The translations under genes were made by a program, and so were the position numbers. The notes beneath the pieces were generated by a model. It was not told the DNA's origin. It saw only the letters and a program-made list of their open reading frames with translations, and made no database searches. A stretch of 64,000 nucleotides of DNA, from assembly GCA_963745975.1 (NCBI GenBank), contig CAVUZJ010000009.1, positions 806,001 through 870,000 of the forward strand, given 5' to 3'. Origin of the DNA: JAKAWQ01 sp963745975 (GTDB lineage: Bacteria > Pseudomonadota > Alphaproteobacteria > Acetobacterales > Acetobacteraceae). Shown in pieces: positions 24,564 to 33,589 of this stretch. Each line of letters starts with the position of its first letter. Within the stretch, counting starts at the first letter, position 1.

Positions 24564-26576
24564 CTAATCGCCGGGAACGGCCTGTAGCGCCCTTCCCTCC
24601 TTGAGCGCCGGCAGGAGCGGCAGCAGGAACGAAAGATCCCGCTCCGCCACGCAGGCGAGATAGCGCTCGGCGCCGGCGGGTCCCCCCGCCGGCCCGGGCG
24701 CGGGCAATCCGTCCGGCCCGAGCGGCACCGCCGCGAGCCCGAGATCCGCATAGACCGCGAGAAGGTCGGGTCCGGCAGCCCAGATCGCCGGGTCCCGCCC
24801 CTCCTGGTCCGCGAGGTCGCGGAACCGCCAGACCGCGGAGATCCGGTCCGCCTTCCGCCCGACCGGGTCGCCGAGCCCGAGCAGGATGCGGCCCACGCGG
24901 CGGAAGGCGATCGCCGCCCGCCCGGCCTCACCCAGAACGAGCCCGTCCGCCATCGCCGGGGGCTTGGCGCCGAGCGCCGCATAGCGCTCCCACGCCATCG
25001 CGTCCCACGGCAGGTAGCGCACGCGGCCCGGCCGCACGAGCCGCCAGAGCGCCACCACCGCGACCGCCATCGCCAGCGCCACGCTGAGCCTGAGCGGCCC
25101 CGGCAGGTTCGGCGAGAGGATGAGCCCCCACCACGGGCCCTGCGGCAAATCGGGCACGTGACGGGCGAGCGAGGCGAAGGTGATCGTCACGATCGCCAGC
25201 GCGAAGAGCGGCAACGTCGTCGAGGGCGCGAGCGGTTCGGCGAACAGCCGCGCGCGGCGGTAGAAGACGTGGTGGTAGGGGGCGAGCAGAAGCGCCGTGA
25301 GCCCGAAGGCGACCGGCACCCACCAGGGCTGACCCTGGATCGCGGTCACCACCAGCGCCACCGCGAGCAGCGCGATCGTCGCACTCCAGGCAAGCTTCAC
25401 CCGCCGCGCCAGGCCGACCGCCATCACCATCAGCGCCGCCCCGATCAGCGAGGGCACGAAGGGCCCGGCGAGTGCGGCCATGCCCCGGATATCCTCGATC
25501 GCCTCGGGCAGATGCGGCCTCGGCTCGAACATCCCGAGCGAGAGCAGCAGCACGCCCGAGAGCGCGACGGCGCCCCCGCCCGCCGCCACCGCGAGCGCCG
25601 CCTCGCCGAGCGGGCCGGCCGCCTGCCGCCGGTGCAGCAGAAGCTCGTGCCCGGCGAACATCAGCCCGGCAATGAAGAGCGGCACCACGTAGTAGCAGAG
25701 CCGGAACACCGCGAGCGCGCCCAGAATGCGCGGCGCGGCGAGGAACGGGGCCAAGCCGAGCAGCATGCCGGAATCGAAGACGCCGATCCCGCCCGGCAGG
25801 TTGGTGACCAGCCCCGCCGCGTAGGCGGCGAGATAGATCGCGAGGAAGTGCGATAGGGAAAGCCCCGACTCCTGCGCGATCAGCACATGGAAGATCGTCG
25901 CCGTGAGTGCGAGATCGACGCTCGCCAGCACCACCTGCGCGAGCGCCATCGCGACACCCGGAAGGTGGATGTCGTAGCCGAACAGGACGACGCGCGGCAC
26001 GAAGCGGGCGAGCGTGACGTAGCCGACGACGGCGGCCCAGAGCGCCGCACCGATTACGCGGAGAAGGATGCGCGGCACCTCCGGCCCGATCAGCGGTACC
26101 CAGTGCGGGGCAAAGAGGAGGATGGCGCCGCCGAGGGTGAGGCCCCCGAACCCGAAGGTGAGGCTGCAGAAGGCGATGAGCCGGGCGATCTCGGCCGGGC
26201 TCAGGCCCCAGTGCGCATAGAGCCGGTAGCGCACCGCCGCCCCCGAGACCACCGGCAGGCCGAGGCTATGGGCGAGCGCGTAGGCGCAGAACGAGCCGAA
26301 GCAGACGCGATGATAGGCGACCGGATGGCCGGCATAGCGCGTCCCCAGCCAGTCATAGAGCGTGAGCAGCCAATAGGAGAGGACGGTCGCCCCGATCGCC
26401 AGCCACACCGCGCGGCCCGGGATCGCGTCGATCGCCGCCGCGACATCGGCGAGCGAAAGGCCCGCGAAGGAGCTCTTGAGCGTGAACGCCGCGCCGATCA
26501 GGAGGACGAGGCCGAGTGCCGCCGGCAGGTGGCGCGCCAGCCGCGCGAGCTTCCCGACGAGGGGCCGGGGCGTCAC
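24564..26576 (-). CDS. MprF-like flippase with shortened synthase domain
   Basis: Membrane protein related to MprF, which makes and flips aminoacylated phosphatidylglycerol. The N-terminal two thirds hold about fourteen hydrophobic segments with the family element VSGAAVRYRLYAHWGL and NLPGGIGVFDSGML. The cytoplasmic part begins like the DUF2156 synthase (IAFRRVGRILLGLGDPVG, then ISAVWRFRDLADQEGRDP and LLAVYADLGLAAVPLG) but stops about 50 residues later, so the second GNAT lobe that binds aminoacyl-tRNA is absent. It has 670 residues against about 850 in full MprF. It starts at GTG 26576, 8 bp after lysK on the same strand, so lysyl-tRNA supply and this gene are co-transcribed. Confidence 0.8.
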   Translation of the reverse strand: MTPRPLVGKLARLARHLPAALGLVLLIGAAFTLKSSFAGLSLADVAAAIDAIPGRAVWLAIGATVLSYWLLTLYDWLGTRYAGHPVAYHRVCFGSFCAYALAHSLGLPVVSGAAVRYRLYAHWGLSPAEIARLIAFCSLTFGFGGLTLGGAILLFAPHWVPLIGPEVPRILLRVIGAALWAAVVGYVTLARFVPRVVLFGYDIHLPGVAMALAQVVLASVDLALTATIFHVLIAQESGLSLSHFLAIYLAAYAAGLVTNLPGGIGVFDSGMLLGLAPFLAAPRILGALAVFRLCYYVVPLFIAGLMFAGHELLLHRRQAAGPLGEAALAVAAGGGAVALSGVLLLSLGMFEPRPHLPEAIEDIRGMAALAGPFVPSLIGAALMVMAVGLARRVKLAWSATIALLAVALVVTAIQGQPWWVPVAFGLTALLLAPYHHVFYRRARLFAEPLAPSTTLPLFALAIVTITFASLARHVPDLPQGPWWGLILSPNLPGPLRLSVALAMAVAVVALWRLVRPGRVRYLPWDAMAWERYAALGAKPPAMADGLVLGEAGRAAIAFRRVGRILLGLGDPVGRKADRISAVWRFRDLADQEGRDPAIWAAGPDLLAVYADLGLAAVPLGPDGLPAPGPAGGPAGAERYLACVAERDLSFLLPLLPALKEGRALQAVPGD

Positions 26577-26584
26577 CGGAAAGC

Positions 26585-28225
26585 TCAGGCCGCGTCCGCC
26601 GGCTGGGCGAGCACCTGCTCGATCAGCGCGATCGTCTCGGCGATGCCGTAGAGCGCGATGAAGCCGCCGAAGCGCGGCCCGCGCTCCTGCCCGAGCAGCA
26701 CCTGGTAAAGCGCCGCGAACCAGGCGAGGCTCACCCCCTCGCTCCCGTCTTTGCGCTGCTCGAGGAATGGCGGGCGCCGGCCGGCGTCATAGACGATGGC
26801 CTGCAGATGCGCCGCGCGCTCCTCGGGCTCCATCGCCTCGAGCGCCGGCTGTTCGGCCTTGAGCGTCTCGGCGAGCAGGCCGAGCGCCGCCCGTTCCTGT
26901 TCCGAAGGCGGGCGGAAATGCTTCGCCGGGCGGACGAAGTCCCGGTAGTACGCGATCGCATGCCCGACCAGGCGGTCGAGGAAGGGCATCGTCTCCGGCG
27001 CGGCCTCGGGCTTGTAGCGGCGGAGGAAGCCCCAGAGCATGTCGGGGGTTTCGGCGTTCACCACGCTCGCGAGCTGGAGCAGCATGGCGAAGGGGATCGG
27101 GCTGCCGCCGTGCGCGGGAAGATTCCCGCCATGGATGAACCAGGCCGGGTTGCGCCGCCGCTCCGGCTCCGGCTCACGCGGCAGGCGCCCGGCATTGGCG
27201 AGATACTCGTCGGTCGCGCGCGGGATGACGTCGAAATAGAGCCGCTTCGCCCGCTCCGGCGCATGGAACATGAACTGGGCGAGGCTCTCGGCCGGGCCGT
27301 AGCGGAGCCACGCCTCGATCGGCAGGCCGTTGCCCTTGGACTTGCTGATCCGCTGGCCGTTCTCGTCGAGGAAGAGCTCGTAGGTGAACGCCTCCGGCGG
27401 GGCCGAGCCGAGGATCCGGCAGATCTGCCCGGAAAGCCGCACGCTCTCGATCAGGTCCTTGCCCGACATCTCGTAATCGACGCCGAGCGCGTGCCAGCGC
27501 ATCGCCCAGTCGGCCTTCCATTGCAGCTTGCAATGCCCACCGGCGACTTGGGTTTCGAACCATGTCCCGTCCTCGGGGTCTTGCCAGGCGAGCGTACCGG
27601 CGTCCGGATCGACGCGCGCGATCGGCACCTGCATCACCCGGCCCGAGGCGGGATGGATCGGCAGCACCGGCGCATACGTCGCCCGCCGGTCGGGCCCCAG
27701 CGTCGGCAGGATCACCGCCAGGATCTCGTCCCATGTCTCGAGGACCCGCTTGAGCGCGGCGTCGAAGCGGCCGGACGCGTAATACTCCGTGGACGAAGCG
27801 AATTCGTACTCGAAGCCGAACTGGTCGAGGAAGGAACGAAGGCGGGCGTTGTTGTGGGCGCCGAAGCTCTCGTGCGTGCCGAACGGGTCGGGCACGCGGG
27901 TCAGCGGCTGGCCGAAATATTGGGCCAGCATCTCGCGGTTCGGCACGTTCTCGGGAACGCGGCGAAGCCCGTCCATGTCGTCGCTGAAGGCGATGAGCCG
28001 GGAGGGCTTGCCTGTCAGCTCGGTGAAGGCGAGCCGGACCCAGCTCGTCCGCGCGACCTCGCCGAAGGTGCCGATATGCGGCAGCCCCGAAGGGCCGTAG
28101 CCGGTCTCGAAGAGCCCCTCGCTCTTGCCGAGCGCCGCGAGCCGCTCGGCGAGCTTCGCCGCCTCCGCGAATGGCCAGGCGCCGGGGACGGAATTTTGCC
28201 GGGAACCGGCTTCGGGGGCGGACAT
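26585..28225 (-). CDS. lysK: Lysyl-tRNA synthetase, class I
   Basis: Charges tRNA-Lys using the class I fold found in archaea and many Alphaproteobacteria. The 546-residue protein has the HIGH-type motif PSGLPHIGTFGE and KMSKS-type motif ISKSKGNG, with family elements RLIAFSDDMDGLRRVPENVPN and LAQFMFHAPERAKRLYFDVIPRATDEY. The frame continues upstream to 28537, but ATG at 28225 (MSAPEAGSRQ) is the reasonable start; beyond it lies the divergent helicase promoter region. It is followed 8 bp later by the MprF-like gene, which suggests a link to lysyl-lipid formation. Confidence 0.93.
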   Translation of the reverse strand: MSAPEAGSRQNSVPGAWPFAEAAKLAERLAALGKSEGLFETGYGPSGLPHIGTFGEVARTSWVRLAFTELTGKPSRLIAFSDDMDGLRRVPENVPNREMLAQYFGQPLTRVPDPFGTHESFGAHNNARLRSFLDQFGFEYEFASSTEYYASGRFDAALKRVLETWDEILAVILPTLGPDRRATYAPVLPIHPASGRVMQVPIARVDPDAGTLAWQDPEDGTWFETQVAGGHCKLQWKADWAMRWHALGVDYEMSGKDLIESVRLSGQICRILGSAPPEAFTYELFLDENGQRISKSKGNGLPIEAWLRYGPAESLAQFMFHAPERAKRLYFDVIPRATDEYLANAGRLPREPEPERRRNPAWFIHGGNLPAHGGSPIPFAMLLQLASVVNAETPDMLWGFLRRYKPEAAPETMPFLDRLVGHAIAYYRDFVRPAKHFRPPSEQERAALGLLAETLKAEQPALEAMEPEERAAHLQAIVYDAGRRPPFLEQRKDGSEGVSLAWFAALYQVLLGQERGPRFGGFIALYGIAETIALIEQVLAQPADAA

Positions 28226-28322
28226 CCGCGGCAAGCTAGGTAGCGCAAGTTTGGCGGTCAATCGGCGTTGGGCATTGATCCGCCGCGCCGCCGACGCGAG
28301 GATGCGTTGCCCTCCGGGACCC

Positions 28323-31133
28323 ATGATGAACCTCCCCGTTCGATCAGCGAGCGACCCTCGCCCGGGCCTAGTTCTGCCCGAAGCCCCGGCGCTGGTCGCG
28401 GGCTCCGGCCGGGCGGTGCTGCTCGATCCGGACGGGGTTTTCGAGGCGCTTCCCGTGGCCGAGGCCGCCCGGCGGCTCCATCGCCTGGCCCCGCCTCTCG
28501 TCGTGCATGCCCCGGCCACCTTTCGCCGGCTCGGCATCCCGCGCCTGCCCGCCTACGACCTCCTCGAGCTTTTCGCCTTCGTCCTCCCCACCCACCCCGC
28601 CGCGCCTTCGCCGCGCGGGCTGGCCGTTGCGCTGGCCGAAGACCCGCCGGGACCGGGCCTCGAGGCGGCGGCCGCGCTGCTGCCGCGCCTCGCCGCCGTG
28701 TTGCTCGGCCGCCTCGCCGCGGCCCGCGCCCTGCCAGGGAGCGAAAACGCGGCCGCTCTTGCAGCGCTGATGAGCAAGGCGGGGTGGGGCTGGGCCCCGT
28801 TCGTCATGGCCGCGCTCGGCCGGCCGGCCGAGCCGCCCTCGCCGGAGGGGCTGCGCGCCTGGCGCCGGCTGCCCGACTGGGAGGAGAAGGCGCCGCCGCC
28901 GCCGCCGGCGAGCCATCCGGTGCAGGAGGCCGAGGCGCGCGCGCGGCTGGCCGAGATGCTGGGGGAGGCGGCGGAGCCGCGCCCCGGCCAGTCCGACTAC
29001 GCGGCCGCTGCCAGCGGGGCCTTCGCCCCGCGCGCCGAAGAAGGGAGCCCGCAAGTGGTGCTCGCGGAGGCGGGCACCGGGATCGGCAAGACGCTCGGCT
29101 ATGTCGCTCCGGCGAGCCTCTGGGCGGAGCGCAACGGCGGCCCGGTCTGGATCAGCACCTTCACGCGCCACCTCCAGCGCCAGGTGGAGGCGGAGCTTGC
29201 CCGCCTCTATCCCGACCCGGCGCTGCGGCGGCGGCGCGTCGTGGTCCGCAAGGGGCGCGAGAATTTCCTCTGCCTGCTCAATTTCGAGGAGCAGGTGCGG
29301 GCGGCGCAGGGCCGGGACACCGCCTCGGTGATCCCGCTCGGGCTCGTCGCCCGCTGGGCGGAGGCGACGGCCGACGGGGATCTGCAGGGCGGGGACCTGC
29401 CCGGCTGGCTCACCGAGCTGTTCGGCCCGGCGGCGATCCTCGGCCTCGCCGACCGGCGCGGCGAGTGCATCCACGCGGCCTGCACGCACTGGCGCCGCTG
29501 CTTCGTCGAGCACACGATCCGGCGCGCCCGCGAGGCCGACCTCGTGGTCGCCAACCACGCCCTCGTCATGGTGCAGGCGGCGTGGGGCGGGCTCGACGAT
29601 GCGAGCGTGCCGCTGCGCTATGTCTTCGACGAGGGCCACCACCTCTTCGATGCTGCCGACGCCGCCTTCGCCGTCGAGCTTTCGGGGGCGACCATGGCCG
29701 AGCTGCGCCGCTGGCTGCTCGGCGCCGAGGGCAGCCGCTCGCGGGCGCGCGGGCTTGCCTACCGTGTGGAGGAGCTGCTCGGGGAAAAGCCGGGGCCGAG
29801 GGAAGCGCTCGATGCGGCGCTGGCGGCCGCGCGGGCGCTTCCCGCGCCGGGCTGGCAAGGCCGCTTGGGCGAGCCGGCCGGGCCGCAGCTTTTCACCGCC
29901 AACCCGGCCGAGGCCCTGCTCCGTGCGGTGGCCGCGCAGGTCCGCGCGCGGGCGGCGGACGAATCCGACGCGCCGGAGGCCGATCTCTATCCCGTCGCCG
30001 CGCCGCTCGCCGCGGCGGGGCAAGGGCTCGGGGCCGCGCTCGCGGCGCTCGAGCGGCCGCTCAAGGCGCTTGTCCGGGGGCTCGCGGCGCGGCTCGAGGA
30101 GGAGGCCGAGACGATCGAGCAGACGCTGAGGCTTCGCATCGAAGCCGCGGTCCGCGGGCTCACCCGCCGCGCGCTTGGGCCGCTCGGCGCCTGGCGGGAG
30201 ATGCTGCGGCGCCTCGATACGCCGCCGCCGCCCCACGACGCGCGGCCCGAGCAGATCGACTTCCTCCGGCTCGACCGGCGCGAGGGACGGGAGCACGACG
30301 CGGCCCTGCTCCGCCACTGGCTGGACCCGACGCGCCCGTTCGCGGCGACCATCGGCGCCTCCGCGCACGGGCTGCTCATCACCTCAGCCACGCTGCGCGA
30401 CGCCGGACGCACGAATGCCGCCGCTTCCTGGCTCGCGGCCGAGGCGCGCACCGGAGCGGCGCATCTTCCGGGGCCGGCGACGCGCGTTTCGGTGCTGAGC
30501 CCTTTCGACTACGCGAAACAGACGCGCGCCTTCGTCGTCACCGACGTGACGATCGAGGACATCCCCGGCCTCGCCGCCGCCTACCGCGCGCTCTTCCTCG
30601 CCGCGGGCGGCGGCGCGCTCGGGCTCTTCACCGCGATCCGCCGGCTGCGCGCGGTCTATCCGCTTCTCGCGCCCGCGCTCGAAGCGGCGGGCATTCCGCT
30701 CTACGCGCAGCATGTCGATGCGATGGACAACGCGACGCTGGTCGATATTTTTCGCACCGAGGAGGAGAGCTGCCTGCTCGGCACCGACGCGATGCGCGAC
30801 GGTGTGGATGTGCCGGGCCGGGCGCTGCGGCTCGTCGTGTTCGAGAAAGTTCCCTGGGCGCGGCCCGATATCCTGCACCGCGAGCGCCGCCGCCATCTCG
30901 CGGAGGGCGAGCCGGGTGGATACGACGACCGTGTCGCGAGGCTCAGGCTGCGCCAGGCGTTCGGACGGCTGATCCGCGCCGCCGGCGACCGCGGCGCCTT
31001 CGTGCTGCTCGACCGGCGCATGCCCTCGCGGCTGCTTTCCGCGTTTCCCGAAGGGGTCGCGGTGCGGCGCGTCGGGCTGGCGGAGGCGGTTGCGGAGGTG
31101 CGCGATTTCCTACGCGCCGAAACTCCCTGTTAG
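28323..31133 (+). CDS. ATP-dependent DNA helicase, DinG/XPD (Rad3) type
   Basis: Superfamily 2 iron-sulfur helicase, 936 residues. Walker A is AEAGTGIGKTLG; motif II is DEGHH in VFDEGHHLFD. Four Cys between motifs Ia and II (one in ENFLCLLNF, and CIHAACTHWRRC) form the [4Fe-4S] site of XPD/DinG enzymes. C-terminal motifs LITSATLRD, LFTAIRRL, GTDAMRDGVDVPG and the RQAFGRLIR arginine finger region are present. The N-terminal 230 residues are Ala/Pro-rich and not recognised. ATG at 28323 is chosen; the longer frame overlaps the divergent lysK gene. The stop lies inside a CTCCCTG/CAGGGAG hairpin. Confidence 0.9.
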   Translation: MMNLPVRSASDPRPGLVLPEAPALVAGSGRAVLLDPDGVFEALPVAEAARRLHRLAPPLVVHAPATFRRLGIPRLPAYDLLELFAFVLPTHPAAPSPRGLAVALAEDPPGPGLEAAAALLPRLAAVLLGRLAAARALPGSENAAALAALMSKAGWGWAPFVMAALGRPAEPPSPEGLRAWRRLPDWEEKAPPPPPASHPVQEAEARARLAEMLGEAAEPRPGQSDYAAAASGAFAPRAEEGSPQVVLAEAGTGIGKTLGYVAPASLWAERNGGPVWISTFTRHLQRQVEAELARLYPDPALRRRRVVVRKGRENFLCLLNFEEQVRAAQGRDTASVIPLGLVARWAEATADGDLQGGDLPGWLTELFGPAAILGLADRRGECIHAACTHWRRCFVEHTIRRAREADLVVANHALVMVQAAWGGLDDASVPLRYVFDEGHHLFDAADAAFAVELSGATMAELRRWLLGAEGSRSRARGLAYRVEELLGEKPGPREALDAALAAARALPAPGWQGRLGEPAGPQLFTANPAEALLRAVAAQVRARAADESDAPEADLYPVAAPLAAAGQGLGAALAALERPLKALVRGLAARLEEEAETIEQTLRLRIEAAVRGLTRRALGPLGAWREMLRRLDTPPPPHDARPEQIDFLRLDRREGREHDAALLRHWLDPTRPFAATIGASAHGLLITSATLRDAGRTNAAASWLAAEARTGAAHLPGPATRVSVLSPFDYAKQTRAFVVTDVTIEDIPGLAAAYRALFLAAGGGALGLFTAIRRLRAVYPLLAPALEAAGIPLYAQHVDAMDNATLVDIFRTEEESCLLGTDAMRDGVDVPGRALRLVVFEKVPWARPDILHRERRRHLAEGEPGGYDDRVARLRLRQAFGRLIRAAGDRGAFVLLDRRMPSRLLSAFPEGVAVRRVGLAEAVAEVRDFLRAETPC

Positions 31134-31275
31134 CAGGGAGGAAACAGCGAAGTCCCGGGTTTGCGGGCCAGGAACGGCCGGTCACGCGGGAAAAAAGCAA
31201 GCCGGATCAAGGGTTAAGAGAGCAACTCCCTACGCCGGCGAACAGGGAGCCTTTTTGGGCCGTATCAGGGAACGA
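31123..31275. repeat. Cluster of CAGGGA repeats with hairpins
   Basis: CAGGGAG or CAGGGAA occurs at 31134, 31243 and 31267, with complementary CTCCCT at 31123 and 31226. The first pair (31123-31129 with 31134-31140) is a 7-bp hairpin spanning the helicase stop codon. The second pair (31226-31231 with 31244-31249) is followed by CCTTTTTGG and may terminate transcription. The copies are embedded in similar wording (AACTCCCT, AACAG). The cluster lies where conserved core genes give way to accessory genes. Confidence 0.5.
31226..31257 (+). terminator. Hairpin with T-run after the helicase gene
   Basis: CTCCCT (31226-31231) pairs with AGGGAG (31244-31249) around a 12-nt loop, with five T (31252-31256) directly after. 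It fits a weak intrinsic terminator between the helicase and the following hydrolase gene. Confidence 0.45.
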
Positions 31276-31393
31276 AATCGGCGAAACAGGCAATCCGCTC
31301 GTCATGGTCTCTGGCCGAGGAGCCAATCGTACGCAATGCAAGTGGGTCGCCGCGCGTGGGCGCGCAACGGCCCGGAGGGATGCCTCAGGCGAG

Positions 31394-32563
31394 ATGATGG
31401 ACGAGGACGACCGGCAACGATGCGAGCGGGCGGTCGGCTACCTCCGCAACGGAGCCGATGCGGTTTGCGAGGGCATCCGGGCGGGTGGCGGCGTGCCGCG
31501 GCTCAATGCGATGACCGGCGGCTATGACTGGGACGAGGAGTATGTCTGGAACAGCTGGGCCGACTTCCAGTGGGCCGGGTTCCTGGCCGGCCGGCTGTGG
31601 CTGCTGCACCTGCTGGTTCATGAACGGCGCTACGCGGAGGCCGCGATGCATATCTGCGAGCGGATCGGCCCGGTCCTTGCCGAGCACCCGAGCGTGTTCT
31701 CGTCGACCGGCATCGATATGTATTATGGGCTGACGCTCGGCTACCAGGTGACAAAAGACGAGCGGCTCAAGCGATGGGCGCTCGCCGGGGGCGATAATTT
31801 CGCGAATATCTTCGACCACCGGGCGGGCGCGTTCCTCCAGATCGCCGGCGCCGACCGCATCGTCATCGACACCGGGCTCAATCTTCCCTCGATGCTGTGG
31901 GCGTCCCAGTGGGAGCCGGAGCGGGCGGTCCTGGCGTACCGCCATCTCGATACCGTCCTGCAGGTCGGGTTGGTGCGTCCCGACGGCGCGAATTGCCATG
32001 CCGCCGCGCTCGATCCGCACACCCGCGCCGTCACCCGGCTGTTCAGTCTCCAGGGCTGGAGCGACACCAGCGTGTGGGCGCGCGGGCAGGGCTGGGCCAT
32101 GCTCGGCTTCGCGCATGCCTACGAGGCGAGCGGCAAGACGCAATACCTGAATGCGGCGCGACGGGCGGCCGAGTGGTATGTCGAGCACGCGCCGGATGGC
32201 TGGGTGCCGCGATACGACTACGACGATCCCGACCGTGCGGCGCTGCCATACAATTCGTGCGCGGCGTGCATCGCGACGTCGGTCCTGATGCGTCTGGCCC
32301 GGTGGATGCCGGACCGGGCTGAACGCTACCGAAGCGTCGCCGAAGCGACCCTGCAAGCCCTGATCGCCGACTTCCTCACGGTCGGCGGCGTCGTGCTGCA
32401 CGGAAGCTGGGGTCGCATGAGGCACATCGAGCCCGGCAAGCCCCGCCTTGGCCGGTTCCCGCAGGAGGACGTGATGCCCTACGGCAACTACTGGATTGCC
32501 GAATGCCTTTACCGCGCCTTGTCGGATGACTGGTCGGTGCTGTCGCTCAACGGGTCGAACTGA
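31394..32563 (+). CDS. Glycoside hydrolase family 88-type unsaturated glucuronyl hydrolase
   Basis: Predicted to hydrate and cleave unsaturated uronic acids released by polysaccharide lyases. The 389-residue alpha/alpha-barrel protein has a GH88-like pattern: SSTGIDMYYGLTLGYQ, IDTGLNLPSMLWAS, GWSDTSVWARGQGWAMLGF and NSCAACIATSVLMRL. No signal peptide is seen, so it should act in the cytoplasm. ATG at 31394 follows GAGGCG-type sequence; the frame is open far upstream through the helicase gene, but that is not coding. It is followed 24 bp later by a DapA-family gene, which fits breakdown of a sugar acid to a 2-oxo acid. Confidence 0.75.
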   Translation: MMDEDDRQRCERAVGYLRNGADAVCEGIRAGGGVPRLNAMTGGYDWDEEYVWNSWADFQWAGFLAGRLWLLHLLVHERRYAEAAMHICERIGPVLAEHPSVFSSTGIDMYYGLTLGYQVTKDERLKRWALAGGDNFANIFDHRAGAFLQIAGADRIVIDTGLNLPSMLWASQWEPERAVLAYRHLDTVLQVGLVRPDGANCHAAALDPHTRAVTRLFSLQGWSDTSVWARGQGWAMLGFAHAYEASGKTQYLNAARRAAEWYVEHAPDGWVPRYDYDDPDRAALPYNSCAACIATSVLMRLARWMPDRAERYRSVAEATLQALIADFLTVGGVVLHGSWGRMRHIEPGKPRLGRFPQEDVMPYGNYWIAECLYRALSDDWSVLSLNGSN

Positions 32564-32587
32564 CCGACGCCCGGGGAACAAGAGGCC

Positions 32588-33478
32588 ATGACCTACACGC
32601 CGAACGGCATCTACACGGCCATCGTCACCCCCTTCACGAGCGCCGATGCGTTCGATGAAGCCGCGTTTCGCAAGCTGATCGAGTTCCAGATCGCGGCCGG
32701 CATCTCCGGGCTACTCGTCATCGGCGGCAGCGGCGAATTCGTCAGCCTGACGCCGGCGGAGCGGCAGCGTGTCGTCGAAGTCGCGATCGACCAAACGGCC
32801 AGGCGCATCCCGATCCTGGTCGGCGCCCTGGCACCGGGGACGCGGGAGGTGCAGGCGACCGTCCGCCATGCCGCGAAGGCCGGGGCGGACGCGGTTCTCG
32901 TGCTGCCGACCTACTACATCAAAGCCAGCGCCGACGGCGTTTGCGAGCACTTCGCTCGTGTCGCCGACACGGCTGCGATCCCGATCGTCGCCTACAACAA
33001 CCCGGGGCGGACCGGCATCACGCTCGACGTCGGCATTTTGGAGCGGCTCGCCCGCATCCCGTCCATCGTCGCACTCAAGGAATGCGAACGCGACCTCGGC
33101 GTGGTCTCCGCAAAGATCAAGGAAGTCGGCGAGCGGATCGCCATCCTCTCCGGGGACGACGACCTTGGATTCCCGAGCTTCCTGCTTGGCAGCCCCGGCG
33201 GGATCTTCATGAGCGCCAACCTGATCCCGGCCTTCCACCGCCGGCTTTTCGAGGCTTCGGTGAATGGAAGGACCGCCGCGGCGCGCAAGGCGCACTTCGC
33301 GCTCCTGCCGCTGATCGAAGCCCTCTACACCGCAAACCACCCGGGCCCCTTGAAGGATGCCATGGCGTTCGTCGGCCATCCCGTCGGGCCAGCCCGAGCG
33401 CCCCTGCAAAGGGCCAGCGCCGAAGCACTTCAGCGGGCCGAGCTCGCGTTACGAGAGCTAGCCGCTCATGAGTTTTAG
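32588..33478 (+). CDS. DapA/NanA-family aldolase or dehydratase
   Basis: Class I Schiff-base lyase of the dihydrodipicolinate synthase family, 296 residues. It carries the substrate loop IGGSGEFVSLT, catalytic Tyr region AYNNPGRTG and Schiff-base Lys in VALKECERD. It has GGSGE where DapA has GTTGE, so a sugar-acid or keto-acid aldolase (for example 2-keto-3-deoxy type) is more likely than lysine synthesis. The neighbouring GH88-type hydrolase and dioxygenase support a catabolic role. ATG at 32588 follows AACAAGAGG. Confidence 0.88.
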   Translation: MTYTPNGIYTAIVTPFTSADAFDEAAFRKLIEFQIAAGISGLLVIGGSGEFVSLTPAERQRVVEVAIDQTARRIPILVGALAPGTREVQATVRHAAKAGADAVLVLPTYYIKASADGVCEHFARVADTAAIPIVAYNNPGRTGITLDVGILERLARIPSIVALKECERDLGVVSAKIKEVGERIAILSGDDDLGFPSFLLGSPGGIFMSANLIPAFHRRLFEASVNGRTAAARKAHFALLPLIEALYTANHPGPLKDAMAFVGHPVGPARAPLQRASAEALQRAELALRELAAHEF

Positions 33479-33589
33479 GCCAGCCCGCCAATGAGAGCTT
33501 CGGCATCACCGTCCGGGAAGGCGTCCTCGGCCGCGAGCGAACGCCCGCTCCAGTCCCGATCGTTAGCGCCACCAGGGGGGAAGACCATC

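Noticed and set aside
28268..31393. A 1431-codon open frame that begins inside the helicase gene and runs into the GH88-type gene
   Set aside because: It overlaps the helicase in another phase; only the part from 31394 has family features. High GC makes such shadow frames common.
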